From positions 3,224,001-3,288,000 of the forward strand of contig CP119317.1 in assembly GCA_029203125.1 (NCBI GenBank): a DNA stretch of 64,000 nucleotides. Reading direction: 5' to 3'. This document shows, piece by piece, positions 1-7,960 of the stretch. The DNA is from Candidatus Cohnella colombiensis (lineage in GTDB: Bacteria; Bacillota; Bacilli; Paenibacillales; Paenibacillaceae). Under the pieces are notes generated by a model. It did no database searches. It had not been told where the DNA came from and was given only the letters and a program-made list of their open reading frames with translations. Each line of letters opens with the position of its first letter. Position 1 is the stretch's first letter. Made by a program: the position numbers and the translations under genes.

Positions 1-1364
1 CCCCGTTCCGCGAGCAGATCGCGAATTTCGTCTGCACGTGCCCAGTTGCGACTATTCCGTGCTTCTGTACGCTCTATTATCAACGCGTCAACTTCTTCAT
101 CCAACAAATCAATTGACGCTTGTTCTGGCAGTAAGCCGAGCACATTGTCCATCTTCGCAATCTGAGCTAAAATCGCGAGTAAATCCGATTCGCTTACGGT
201 TTCACGTTGCAAATAGTTGTTCGTTTCCGTAACAAGTCCGAACCACGCTGTGATCGCATCTGGAGTGCCAAAGTCATCATCCATACGGGCATGAAATTCT
301 GCATCTAGCTCAGCTAGACGGGCGCGCAAAGCCTCATCTGGTGCTAAGGAAAGATCTCCCTTTGCAACCGTAGACAGTCGATGTAAGACGTTATCTCTGT
401 TGTTCACCAATCGCTCAATGCTTTTCGTCGCTTGGCTAATCGTTTCATCGCTGAAATTCAATGGGCTGCGGTAATGAGTTGCAAGCATCAAGTAGCGAAT
501 CGCTTCCTTCTTGACCGATTCCAACAATACATGCACCGTAATTCCGTTGCCAAGCGACTTGGACATTTTCTCATTATTAATATTTACGAACCCGTTGTGC
601 ATCCAATAGCGCGCCAACGGTTTGCCAGTAAACGACTCTGATTGGGCAATTTCACATTCATGATGCGGGAATTGAAGGTCGTGCCCTCCACCATGAATAT
701 CGAGTGTATCCCCAGCATACTTGTGCGCCATAGCTGAGCATTCAATATGCCAGCCTGGACGACCGTCTCCCCAAGGGCTCGACCAATAAATCTCGCCGGG
801 CTTCGCCGCCTTCCACAACACGAAATCCTGCGGATTTTCTTTACGTTCATCGACTTCAACGCGGATGCCGTATTGAAGCTCATCCAGATTTTTATGCGAG
901 AGCTTGCCGTATTCCGGAAACGTATTCGTGCGAAAATACACATCCCCACCGTTCTCATAGGCAGCCCCGCGATCGACTAACCCCTGAATGAATGCGATGA
1001 TTTCAGGAATCGTCTCCATCACACGTGGTTGAAGTGTCGCCGGACGTGCGCCAAGACCGTCGCGATCTTGCTTGAACGCTGCGATGAATTGCTCCGCAAG
1101 CTCAGGAACTGTAATGCTCAGTTCGTTCGCTTTACGAATCATTTTGTCATCTACGTCCGTAAAATTCACGATATACTTCACTTCAAGCCCGATCACCTCT
1201 AAATAACGACGGACCACATCGAAAAAAATAACCGGACGTGCATTGCCGATATGGATATAATCGTACACAGTCGGACCGCACACATACATGTTCACTTTAC
1301 CCGGCTCACGTGGCTTGAACGCCTCTAGTGAACGAGTTAAGCTATTGTAAATTTTGAGATTCAC
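1..1364 (-). CDS. cysS: Cysteinyl-tRNA synthetase (3' end cut by window edge)
   Basis: Charges tRNA-Cys with cysteine in the cytoplasm. Translating the minus strand from a GTG at 1364 gives VNLKIYNSLTRSLEAF, then the class I HIGH signature as HIGNARP, the zinc-site contexts CGPTVYD, WHIECSAMA and HGGGHDLQFPHHE, and the KMSKS loop as KMSKSLGNG. About 454 codons are present; the family is usually about 465 residues, so only the last few are missing at the left edge. The GTG start follows an AAAGGGG ribosome binding site. It lies 18 nt after cysE and so shares its T-box-controlled transcript. No in-frame stop was seen. Confidence 0.96.
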   Translation of the reverse strand, partial: MNLKIYNSLTRSLEAFKPREPGKVNMYVCGPTVYDYIHIGNARPVIFFDVVRRYLEVIGLEVKYIVNFTDVDDKMIRKANELSITVPELAEQFIAAFKQDRDGLGARPATLQPRVMETIPEIIAFIQGLVDRGAAYENGGDVYFRTNTFPEYGKLSHKNLDELQYGIRVEVDERKENPQDFVLWKAAKPGEIYWSSPWGDGRPGWHIECSAMAHKYAGDTLDIHGGGHDLQFPHHECEIAQSESFTGKPLARYWMHNGFVNINNEKMSKSLGNGITVHVLLESVKKEAIRYLMLATHYRSPLNFSDETISQATKSIERLVNNRDNVLHRLSTVAKGDLSLAPDEALRARLAELDAEFHARMDDDFGTPDAITAWFGLVTETNNYLQRETVSESDLLAILAQIAKMDNVLGLLPEQASIDLLDEEVDALIIERTEARNSRNWARADEIRDLLAER

Positions 1365-1382
1365 TTTGTTTGACCCCTTTAA

Positions 1383-2135
1383 TTAAATATCATACAAGTA
1401 GGCAGTAACTGCCTCTTCTTGCTTCTTATTCGCGTTCTCTTCTGAGCTATCATCCGAGTTTGCTTTGATCGTTAGCGGATGAGTCGGATGGGCCTCCTGC
1501 TTGAGCCGATCGACTTCCTTTTTCAGTTCTGTAATTTCCTTCTGCATATAGCGGAAGGTTTCAATGACTGGATCGGGCAAATTCGTATGATCAAGCCGAT
1601 CGCTAATGCGCTGTCCGTCCCGCTTCACGACCCGACCTGGGATCCCGACAACGGTACTGTTCGGTGGCACTTCACGGAGTACAACCGAATTGGCACCAAT
1701 GCTCGAGCTATCTCCCACTGTAAACGATCCAAGCACCTTTGCTCCAGTAGCGATTACGACGCGATTCCCAATGGTAGGATGGCGTTTCCCTTTCTCTTTT
1801 CCCGTACCACCGAGAGTAACCCCTTGATAAATAATGACCTCGTCGCCGATTTCACATGTTTCACCGATCACGACTCCCATTCCATGGTCGATGAATAGTT
1901 TTTTGCCGATTCGCGCACCCGGATGAATTTCAATCCCTGTAAAAAACCGACTCGTCTGCGAGATGACTCTAGCGACCGAAAACCAGCGATGTCTATAGAA
2001 AAAATGGGCGATGCGATGTGACCATATGGCGTGCAGACCCGAATAAGTAAAAATCACCTCGAACCGACTGCGTGCCGCCGGATCATTTTCTAATACTGCA
2101 TCAATATCGGATTTAACATTGCTCCAAAAACCCAT
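1383..2135 (-). CDS. cysE: Serine O-acetyltransferase
   Basis: Acetylates L-serine with acetyl-CoA to O-acetylserine, the first committed step of cysteine synthesis. The protein has the N-terminal helical region (NDPAARSRFEVIFTYSGLHAIWSHR) followed by a left-handed beta-helix hexapeptide domain (HPGARIGKKLFIDHG, GVVIGETCEIGDEV, GGTGKEKGKRHPTI). I place the start at the ATG at 2135 (MGFWSNVKSD) because AAGGGGGAG lies just upstream. The longer upstream reading adds 16 residues that the family lacks. About 250 residues; the C-terminal tail is charged and Ser/Asn/Glu-rich and longer than that of the Bacillus enzyme. Located directly downstream of the Cys T-box and upstream of cysS. Confidence 0.95.
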   Translation of the reverse strand: MGFWSNVKSDIDAVLENDPAARSRFEVIFTYSGLHAIWSHRIAHFFYRHRWFSVARVISQTSRFFTGIEIHPGARIGKKLFIDHGMGVVIGETCEIGDEVIIYQGVTLGGTGKEKGKRHPTIGNRVVIATGAKVLGSFTVGDSSSIGANSVVLREVPPNSTVVGIPGRVVKRDGQRISDRLDHTNLPDPVIETFRYMQKEITELKKEVDRLKQEAHPTHPLTIKANSDDSSEENANKKQEEAVTAYLYDI

Positions 2136-2289
2136 TTTCACTCCCCCTTCTCTCTCTTGCCGGAAAACCCTTTCCACAAACATACGAAATTAATTAAAAA
2201 CGGCTTCGCCGTCCTTAGAACCTTTTAACGGATTTCCTGTCCACCCACCGCATACATGTGCAAGGCAATGATTTTTTGTTATCTTTCAA

Positions 2290-2600
2290 AAAAAAAAATA
2301 AAAAACGCCCCTGCAGCTTTCGCTGCAGAGACGTGAATAGACGTGGTTCCACTCTGCTTATGACTTGATCTAATCACTCTGATCTCAGCCACTCATTAAG
2401 TTAGTAACGGGGACTACCCGGTGCCACCTACCTGATCTATTCGAGTGACATACGCCACTGCCAACAAATCAATCAGCAACACTGCTCCCAGGTGCAATTC
2501 GGATTCGCGTGAATTGGTGACTTCCAGCCAAGGTCACCATCTCTGATCATTCACAATAGCGAAACTTACTCTCCTGTTCGACGCACATTTACGATATGCA
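2290..2600 (-). promoter_or_regulatory. T-box riboswitch leader, cysteine specific
   Basis: Leader RNA between gltX and cysE that senses uncharged tRNA-Cys. Seen in the minus strand: an AGTAAGTTTCGC segment and a GAGATGGTGACC segment typical of stem I, a candidate specifier codon TGC (2494-2496, followed by A as usual), and the T-box sequence AGAGTGGAACCACG at 2342-2355. A terminator hairpin with a GAAA tetraloop follows at 2305-2334. The base after TGG in the T-box is A, which would pair with discriminator U73; tRNA-Cys carries U73. Codon and discriminator therefore agree on Cys. The leader should attenuate cysE-cysS but not gltX. Confidence 0.93.
2295..2334 (-). terminator. T-box intrinsic terminator
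   Basis: A 13-bp stem closed by a GAAA tetraloop (two G-U pairs) is followed by a T-rich run in minus-strand sense. It overlaps the T-box antiterminator region, so it is the regulated terminator of the leader. Confidence 0.9.
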
Positions 2601-2646
2601 CCAAGTATATCCGATCAGCCTGCAAGTGACAAGAGGACTATACTCT

Positions 2647-4119
2647 CTACACTAACTCGCTAATGCGCTCCTGCAATCGGCTTAGCACCTTGTCCCGACC
2701 AAGTAGCCAAATCGTACCGTTCAAGTCCGGTCCATGCATTTGACCTGTCAGTGCAATACGGATCGGCATAAACAACCCTTTGCCCTTCACACCCGTTTCA
2801 GTCTGAACTGCTTTGATCAACACCTTCATGTTGTCCACAGTAAAGCCATCCTCACCCACTGCTTCCACTTGATTGCGGAACGCACCAAGTACACTGGCGA
2901 CTGTCTCTTCAGCGAGCACAAGCTTCGCTTCTTCATCGATCTCCGGCTTTTCCACAAAGAACAAATCGGACAACCCTACAATATCCGCTCCAAAGCGCAA
3001 GTGATCGCGGAATAAGCGGATCAGCACCGTTGCCCACTCCAGTTCCACGCCGCTAGGCTCAGCAGCCAATCGACCTACAGATTGGAGGTGTGGCAGACAC
3101 AGCGCAATAACCTGCTCCTCGGATGCCTGCTTCAAATAATGCTGATTTAGCCAATTCAGCTTCGCAGTATCAAACACCGCCGGACTCGTCGACAACCGAT
3201 TCGCATCGAAAATTTGGATCAGCTGATCGCGATCGTAAATTTCCTCTTCACCCTCAGGCGACCAGCCTAACAGCGTAATGAAATTGAACAACGCTTCCGG
3301 CAAAAATCCAAGATGATCGTATTGCTCAATAAATTGAACGATTGACTCATCACGCTTGGATAGCTTCTTACGTTGGTCGTTGACGATTAGCGTCATATGA
3401 CCGAATACCGGATGTGTCCAACCGAACGCTTCATAGATCATCAGTTGACGTGGCGTGTTTGTTATATGATCTTCTCCGCGAAGTACGTGGCTAATCTCCA
3501 TCAGGTGATCATCGACCACAACTGCGTAGTTGTACGTTGGAATCCCGTCTTTCTTCACAATTACGAAATCACCGAAATCTTCCGAACGGAAGGAGATTGT
3601 CTTCTTCACGAGATCTTCAAACGTATAGGTACGATCCGCGGTTATATGGAAACGAACACTCGGTACGCGACCTTCCGCCGCTAGCTTTACTTGTTCTTCT
3701 GCCGATAACCCTCGGCATTTACCCGAATATTTAGGTGTTTCACCACGCGCGCTTTGCTCTTCCCGCTCCCGCTCAAGCTCTTCCTCTGTGCAAAAGCAGC
3801 GATAGGCTTGACCACTTCCAAGCAATTGCTCTGTATGTGCCTGATAGATGTCAAGCCGCTCAGTTTGACGATATGGACCATATTTACCGATCCGATCAAC
3901 ACTTTCATCCCAATCGACACCGAGCCATTTCAAGTAAGTAAGCTGACTTTGCTCCCCACCTTCAATGTTGCGTTTCACATCGGTATCTTCAATCCGAATA
4001 ATCAATTCGCCACCGTGATGACGAGCGAACAAGTAGTTGAATATCGCAGTACGCGCATTCCCAATATGTAGATGACCCGTTGGGCTTGGTGCGTATCGAA
4101 CACGAACTTTGCTTGACAT
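2647..4119 (-). CDS. gltX: Glutamyl-tRNA synthetase
   Basis: Charges tRNA-Glu with glutamate. In bacteria without GlnRS this enzyme type also misacylates tRNA-Gln as precursor for GatCAB; whether that applies here cannot be seen. Signatures: PSPTGHLHIGNARTA (HIGH) near the N-terminus and KLSKRDESI (KMSKS variant) mid-protein. About 490 residues, a normal length. Start chosen at the ATG at 4119 (MSSKVRVRYAPSPTG), 9 nt after GGAGG; the longer reading upstream has no family similarity. It follows ispD-ispF, with a 31-nt gap after ispF, and precedes the cysE T-box. Confidence 0.96.
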   Translation of the reverse strand: MSSKVRVRYAPSPTGHLHIGNARTAIFNYLFARHHGGELIIRIEDTDVKRNIEGGEQSQLTYLKWLGVDWDESVDRIGKYGPYRQTERLDIYQAHTEQLLGSGQAYRCFCTEEELEREREEQSARGETPKYSGKCRGLSAEEQVKLAAEGRVPSVRFHITADRTYTFEDLVKKTISFRSEDFGDFVIVKKDGIPTYNYAVVVDDHLMEISHVLRGEDHITNTPRQLMIYEAFGWTHPVFGHMTLIVNDQRKKLSKRDESIVQFIEQYDHLGFLPEALFNFITLLGWSPEGEEEIYDRDQLIQIFDANRLSTSPAVFDTAKLNWLNQHYLKQASEEQVIALCLPHLQSVGRLAAEPSGVELEWATVLIRLFRDHLRFGADIVGLSDLFFVEKPEIDEEAKLVLAEETVASVLGAFRNQVEAVGEDGFTVDNMKVLIKAVQTETGVKGKGLFMPIRIALTGQMHGPDLNGTIWLLGRDKVLSRLQERISELV

Positions 4120-4150
4120 AATATTTCCTCCATTAATCCTTAATAATGAC

Positions 4151-4627
4151 TTAATCTCGTACAAGTAAGACAGCAGCTTGCGCAGCAATCCCTTCCCCGC
4201 GTCCTGTAAAGCCTAAACGCTCAGACGTTGTCGCTTTCACGTTCACATCAGATGCTTCACATTCTAACACTCGAGTAATCACTTTGACCATCTCTGGAAT
4301 GTATGGCGCCATCTTCGGTGCCTGAGCAATAATCGTTGCATCTACGTTGCCCAGCCGATAACCGCGATCCTTCACCATTACCCAAATCTGTTCAAGCAGC
4401 TTTACACTATCGGCATCCTTGAACGCTTCATCCGTATCTGGAAAATGTCGTCCGATATCTCCTAGTGCCAGTGCCCCAAGCACCGCGTCGCTAATCGCAT
4501 GAAGCAACACATCTGCGTCCGAGTGACCTAACAATCCTTTTTCATACGGAATCGTAACTCCTCCAATAATGCACGGACGTGACTCCACTAGCTGATGCAC
4601 ATCGAACCCTTGTCCCACTCTAATCAT
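4151..4627 (-). CDS. ispF: 2-C-methyl-D-erythritol 2,4-cyclodiphosphate synthase
   Basis: MEP isoprenoid pathway enzyme that cyclises CDP-methylerythritol 2-phosphate to MEcPP with release of CMP. The 158-residue length matches the family. Metal-ligand and active-site motifs are visible: GFDVHQL (Asp and His ligands), GHSDADVLLHAISDA and DIGRHFPDTD, and the C-terminal TTSERLGFTGRGEGI. Start ATG at 4627, only 6 nt after the ispD stop, with its ribosome binding site inside the ispD end, so the two are translationally coupled. Confidence 0.96.
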   Translation of the reverse strand: MIRVGQGFDVHQLVESRPCIIGGVTIPYEKGLLGHSDADVLLHAISDAVLGALALGDIGRHFPDTDEAFKDADSVKLLEQIWVMVKDRGYRLGNVDATIIAQAPKMAPYIPEMVKVITRVLECEASDVNVKATTSERLGFTGRGEGIAAQAAVLLVRD

Positions 4628-4633
4628 TTGGTT

Positions 4634-5323
4634 TCATTCCTCCCCTTGTTGTCTAGCGAGTAGAAGCTCTGCGATCGGCAAATCTTCAGGCGTCGTAATC
4701 TTAATATTGCTATAGCTTCCTTCAACAATGGCAACCTGATGACCCGCGCGCTCTAACAGCATCGTATCGTCTGTTGCTGCAACTCCAAGCTCCCGCGCAA
4801 GCTGGTGTGCTTGAATGAGCACTGCTCGGCTGCTCGCTTGTGGTGTCTGTACGCTCCACAGCGTACTCCGGTCCGGTGTTGCAACCATTAATCCATTCCC
4901 ATCTGACACCTTAATCGTATCTTTCACTGGAACTGCCAATGCTGCCGCTCCATGCTTCTCAACAGCCTCGCAGCATGCAGTAATTTGCTTTGACGTAATT
5001 AAGGGTCGTGCTGCATCATGAACAAGTACGCCCTCGGTCTCTAAAGCGACTAACCCTGCATAAACGCTATCTTGGCGCTCTGCACCGCCCGGTACAATCG
5101 CAACGACTTTCTGGAATGCATAATGATTGACTACTTCAGCCGCTCGCACCTCTTCGCCCGGTGCTACAACGAGAACGACCGATGCCACAGTCGGACAGCG
5201 TTCGAATGCCTCTAATGAATGTGCCAACACCGGTCGCCCGGCAAGCAATAAGTAGGGCTTGTTATCTGCTGCCCCCATCCGGGTGCCGCGTCCGGCCGCG
5301 ACTACTACTGCTCCCCAGTCCAT
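4634..5323 (-). CDS. ispD: 2-C-methyl-D-erythritol 4-phosphate cytidylyltransferase
   Basis: Transfers CMP to methylerythritol 4-phosphate in the MEP pathway. N-terminal nucleotide-binding motif VVAAGRGTRMG, then KPYLLLAGRPVLAHSL, the VHDAARPLI motif, and the VKDTIKV and WSVQTPQ segments. 229 residues, normal length. ATG at 5323 is preceded by AAAGGGG. It is the first gene of the ispD-ispF-gltX unit. A hairpin with a weak T-run separates it from the upstream PIN/TRAM gene. Confidence 0.96.
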   Translation of the reverse strand: MDWGAVVVAAGRGTRMGAADNKPYLLLAGRPVLAHSLEAFERCPTVASVVLVVAPGEEVRAAEVVNHYAFQKVVAIVPGGAERQDSVYAGLVALETEGVLVHDAARPLITSKQITACCEAVEKHGAAALAVPVKDTIKVSDGNGLMVATPDRSTLWSVQTPQASSRAVLIQAHQLARELGVAATDDTMLLERAGHQVAIVEGSYSNIKITTPEDLPIAELLLARQQGEE

Positions 5324-5354
5324 TTACGTATACCCCTTTATACTCCCAAATAAC

Positions 5355-5390
5355 AGACAAAAGACGGGACACTAGAGCGTGCCCCGCCCG
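5355..5390 (-). terminator. Probable terminator between the PIN/TRAM gene and ispD
   Basis: In minus-strand sense CGGGGCAC pairs with GTGTCCCG around a 6-nt loop, followed by TCTTTTGTCTG. The T-run is imperfect, so read-through into ispD is possible. Confidence 0.55.
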
Positions 5391-5411
5391 TATTCTTATC
5401 ATCATACCTTT

Positions 5412-6503
5412 TCAGAGCGCTTTTTCCAATAGCTTTGGCTTTGCGAATATCATTCTACCCGCAGATGTCTGCAACACACTCGTCACAAGCACCTCCATCG
5501 TCGTACCAATGAAGTCCCTGCCACCCTCTACAACGATCATCGTACCATCATCTAAGTAGGCTACACCTTGTCCGTGCTCCTTGCCATCCTTAATGACTTG
5601 AATGACAATTTCCTCCCCAGGGAGTACGACCGGCTTTACAGCGTTTGCAAGGTCATTAATGTTAAGCACCGACACACCTTGCAGCTCACACACTTTATTT
5701 AAGTTAAAATCGTTAGTTACGACTTTGCCCTGCATCGCCTTCGCGAGCTTCACAAGCTTGCTGTCCACTTCACCTGGCTCTTCCGTAGCATCTTCATAAA
5801 TCAGCACTTTTACATCAAGCTCCTTCTGAATCTTATTCAGAATGTCCAGTCCTCTACGACCACGATTACGCTTCAATAGATCGGATGAATCCGCAATATG
5901 CTGAAGCTCTTCAAGCACGAACTCAGGAATGACCAAAGTCCCTTCAATAAATCCGGTTTTACATATGTCTGCAATTCGTCCATCAATAATTACACTTGTG
6001 TCAAGAATCTTATGCTCTTCAAAGCGTGGCCCGACTTCCTGCTTCGGATCAGTAGCTTTACGTCGATGAAACCATTCCCCAATCTCTTCCCGCTTCCGTA
6101 TCCCAATGTGAATTCCCGCATAGCCTAACAAGAGGGCGACTGCTGCTGCCAGAACTTGTCCTACTTGAGGTATACCCGTCACGAATGGGTACAGAAATGA
6201 CGATAGCGCCAGCCCAAAACTGAGCCCCACCGATCCAGATAGTAAATCCGCAACAGGAAAAATAGACAAGCGATCAATCCCACGTTGTAGTGTACGAGAC
6301 AGCGGATTTGCGAATGTAGATGCAATTGTAAAGCCAATGAATGCACCAACAGCCATGCCAAGCGTGCCACCTCCCCCTGAGGAAGACGATCCTAGTAATG
6401 GATCCATCCACGCAGCAACACCTGATCCACGCCAGGTTGTAAGTCCGTGTCCCATTACCGCTCCTATGAGCATACCTCCAATTTGAATTACTCTTCTCAT
6501 CAT
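5412..6503 (-). CDS. PIN/TRAM domain membrane protein, YacL type
   Basis: About 363 residues. The N-terminal third has four hydrophobic segments (IGGMLIGAVMGHG; GMAVGAFIGFTIAS; LSFGLALSSFLY; VLAAAVALLLGYAGIHIGI). A PIN nuclease-like domain follows, with conserved acidic positions in KILDTSVIIDGRIADI, PEFVLEELQHIADSSD and VVTNDFNLNKV. A C-terminal TRAM domain ends with EVLVTSVLQTSAGRMIF. The family is a predicted membrane-associated RNase; its substrate is not known to me. Start at the first of two ATGs (6503) after GTAGGAGTG; the 19 residues upstream of it lack support. In Bacillus the homologue sits between disA and ispD, as here apart from two inserted genes. Confidence 0.9.
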   Translation of the reverse strand: MMRRVIQIGGMLIGAVMGHGLTTWRGSGVAAWMDPLLGSSSSGGGGTLGMAVGAFIGFTIASTFANPLSRTLQRGIDRLSIFPVADLLSGSVGLSFGLALSSFLYPFVTGIPQVGQVLAAAVALLLGYAGIHIGIRKREEIGEWFHRRKATDPKQEVGPRFEEHKILDTSVIIDGRIADICKTGFIEGTLVIPEFVLEELQHIADSSDLLKRNRGRRGLDILNKIQKELDVKVLIYEDATEEPGEVDSKLVKLAKAMQGKVVTNDFNLNKVCELQGVSVLNINDLANAVKPVVLPGEEIVIQVIKDGKEHGQGVAYLDDGTMIVVEGGRDFIGTTMEVLVTSVLQTSAGRMIFAKPKLLEKAL

Positions 6504-6623
6504 TAATAGATCACTCCTACTTGTATAAAAGTCACAATTTTCGTTACTAGTATGTTCCAAATTTCGGAAATCTAACCTCTCTAACGATCCATTAATAAAC
6601 TTATTAGAATTTGTGAACTTCTT

Positions 6624-6652
6624 TTGAATTTCTTAGCGCTCTGATTTATAAT
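6624..6652 (+). promoter_or_regulatory. Sigma-A-type promoter for the 6.7-kb gene
   Basis: TTGAAT (6624-6629) and TATAAT (6647-6652) are separated by exactly 17 bp and lie about 44 nt upstream of the start codon. Confidence 0.8.
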
Positions 6653-6695
6653 GAAGGAAGAAAAGTAAAAAAATAGGTAACCGAGGTGGAAATAG

Positions 6696-7091
6696 ATGAG
6701 CGCGCCCTCGATCGAACAATTTCAAACGCAGGTGTCGGAATTGTTGCTCCGTCATCGCAGCTTACTCGATGTTCTAACGAAGTTCAGCCAATCCAATGCT
6801 TCTGTTAATAGAGCCGTAGCAAAGTCAATCACAGAGTGCGGCTGTATTGAATTAACTGCCAGACATCAAGGCTTCTCCGAGGAAATGGAGCTGACCCATG
6901 CAAACCGTCACTCCCAATCTCACACCAATGGACAACTCTGTGAGCAATGCAGTGAAATTATCCGTAGTGAATTAGGCAAGAATCTGTTCTACATGTCTGC
7001 ACTATGCAATTCATTAGATGTTAACTTACAAGAAGTAATCGCGAAAGAGGCCGAGAAGTGCTCTACTCTTGGCTGGTTCAACCTTACTTAA
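6696..7091 (+). CDS. Conserved small soluble protein, function unknown (DUF1573-annotated group)
   Basis: 131 residues, probably all-helical, no signal peptide or membrane segment. It has a Cys pair context ITECGCIEL near residue 50 and a CEQCSEII motif near residue 88, with a late Cys in EKCSTLGWF. I recall close relatives in paenibacilli annotated as DUF1573 proteins; that label gives no function, and a MazG-like helical fold is only a guess. Start ATG at 6696, 7 nt after GAGGTGG, behind a near-consensus promoter. It faces pssA and shares a bidirectional terminator with it. It is the only plus-strand gene in the first 21 kb. Confidence 0.8.
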   Translation: MSAPSIEQFQTQVSELLLRHRSLLDVLTKFSQSNASVNRAVAKSITECGCIELTARHQGFSEEMELTHANRHSQSHTNGQLCEQCSEIIRSELGKNLFYMSALCNSLDVNLQEVIAKEAEKCSTLGWFNLT

Positions 7092-7106
7092 CTTAACTAA
7101 ATTACA

Positions 7107-7168
7107 CACAAAAAAAAGGCATCGTTGATCTCTCCTGTTAAGGAAAGATTTCCGGTGCCTTTTTAAGC
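7107..7168. terminator. Bidirectional terminator
   Basis: A-run plus GGCATCG pairs with CGGTGCC plus T-run, giving a T-tract in either direction. It ends the plus-strand 6.7-kb gene and minus-strand pssA. Confidence 0.88.
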
Positions 7169-7179
7169 TCAATTCATTG

Positions 7180-7920
7180 TTACGCGCTATTCTTCGATCT
7201 AGATTCGTCTTCCTCTAACTGTCTTCGCTTGTTTCGCAGTCTTCTTGGCAAGAGGATTCTAACGTTTTTTTTTAAGCCCCAAAGTGCATACACAAGCAAC
7301 AAAACGAGGATCACTTTAGGAATCGCATTTTGGAACATATAGGCTAATGTCACAGCGCCAGCAACTACAACTGGAATCGCCCACATTGCCGCACGAGGAA
7401 GTCCTAGCTTTTTGAAGTTTGGATATTTCATGTTGCTAATCATTAAGAACGATAATGCTACAGTACTAATCATTAACATGGATACATGAAGGTCCGTCTT
7501 GAACAACGCCAATGTCGCTAAAACACCGCCAGCTGCTGGAATCGGAAGTCCAATGAAGAAACCTGGTATTCCATCGATTACGTTAAAACGCGCAAGACGT
7601 AGCGCTCCGCAAATCGGGAAGATTGCAGTTACAATCCACGCAAGTGCTGGACTTGCATCTAAAAATGCAGTTTGATACATGATGAATGCAGGAGCGACAC
7701 CAAACGAAATAACATCTGATAAAGAGTCTAACTCTTTACCGAATTCACTTTGAACATTAAGCGCCCGAGCAACCCTGCCATCGAGCCCATCTAAAAGCAT
7801 CGCTATAATAACGAGTAAAGCAGCTGTGTTCGGTTCATTATTAAACGCCATAATAATAGCGATTATTCCTAGGAACAGGTTTCCTATTGTAAACATGTTC
7901 GGAATAGACTTCGTAATCAT
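7180..7920 (-). CDS. pssA: CDP-diacylglycerol--serine O-phosphatidyltransferase
   Basis: Membrane enzyme that forms phosphatidylserine from CDP-diacylglycerol and serine, on the route to phosphatidylethanolamine. The CDP-alcohol phosphotransferase motif is visible as DGLDGRVARALNVQSEFGKELDSLSD (D-G-x2-A-R-x8-G-x3-D-x3-D pattern, with DGLDG just before it). Several transmembrane helices surround it; the C-terminus is basic and charged. About 246 residues. I choose the ATG at 7920 (MITKSIPNMFTIGN), preceded by GAGGTGG, over an ATG 19 codons upstream. It follows disA by 40 nt. Confidence 0.93.
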   Translation of the reverse strand: MITKSIPNMFTIGNLFLGIIAIIMAFNNEPNTAALLVIIAMLLDGLDGRVARALNVQSEFGKELDSLSDVISFGVAPAFIMYQTAFLDASPALAWIVTAIFPICGALRLARFNVIDGIPGFFIGLPIPAAGGVLATLALFKTDLHVSMLMISTVALSFLMISNMKYPNFKKLGLPRAAMWAIPVVVAGAVTLAYMFQNAIPKVILVLLLVYALWGLKKNVRILLPRRLRNKRRQLEEDESRSKNSA

Positions 7921-7960
7921 CTTTTCCACCTCGACTTTACTATGCCCAATTGTATCTGCC

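Noticed and set aside
2190..2233. Third copy of the 95-bp element near cysE
   Set aside because: Only a short AAAAACG-CTTCG-like core matches and the second hairpin is absent, so it is probably a local hairpin rather than a copy.
3687..3920. Minus-strand ORF inside gltX and similar antisense frames across the window
   Set aside because: These are shadows in other frames of well-supported genes, without ribosome binding sites.
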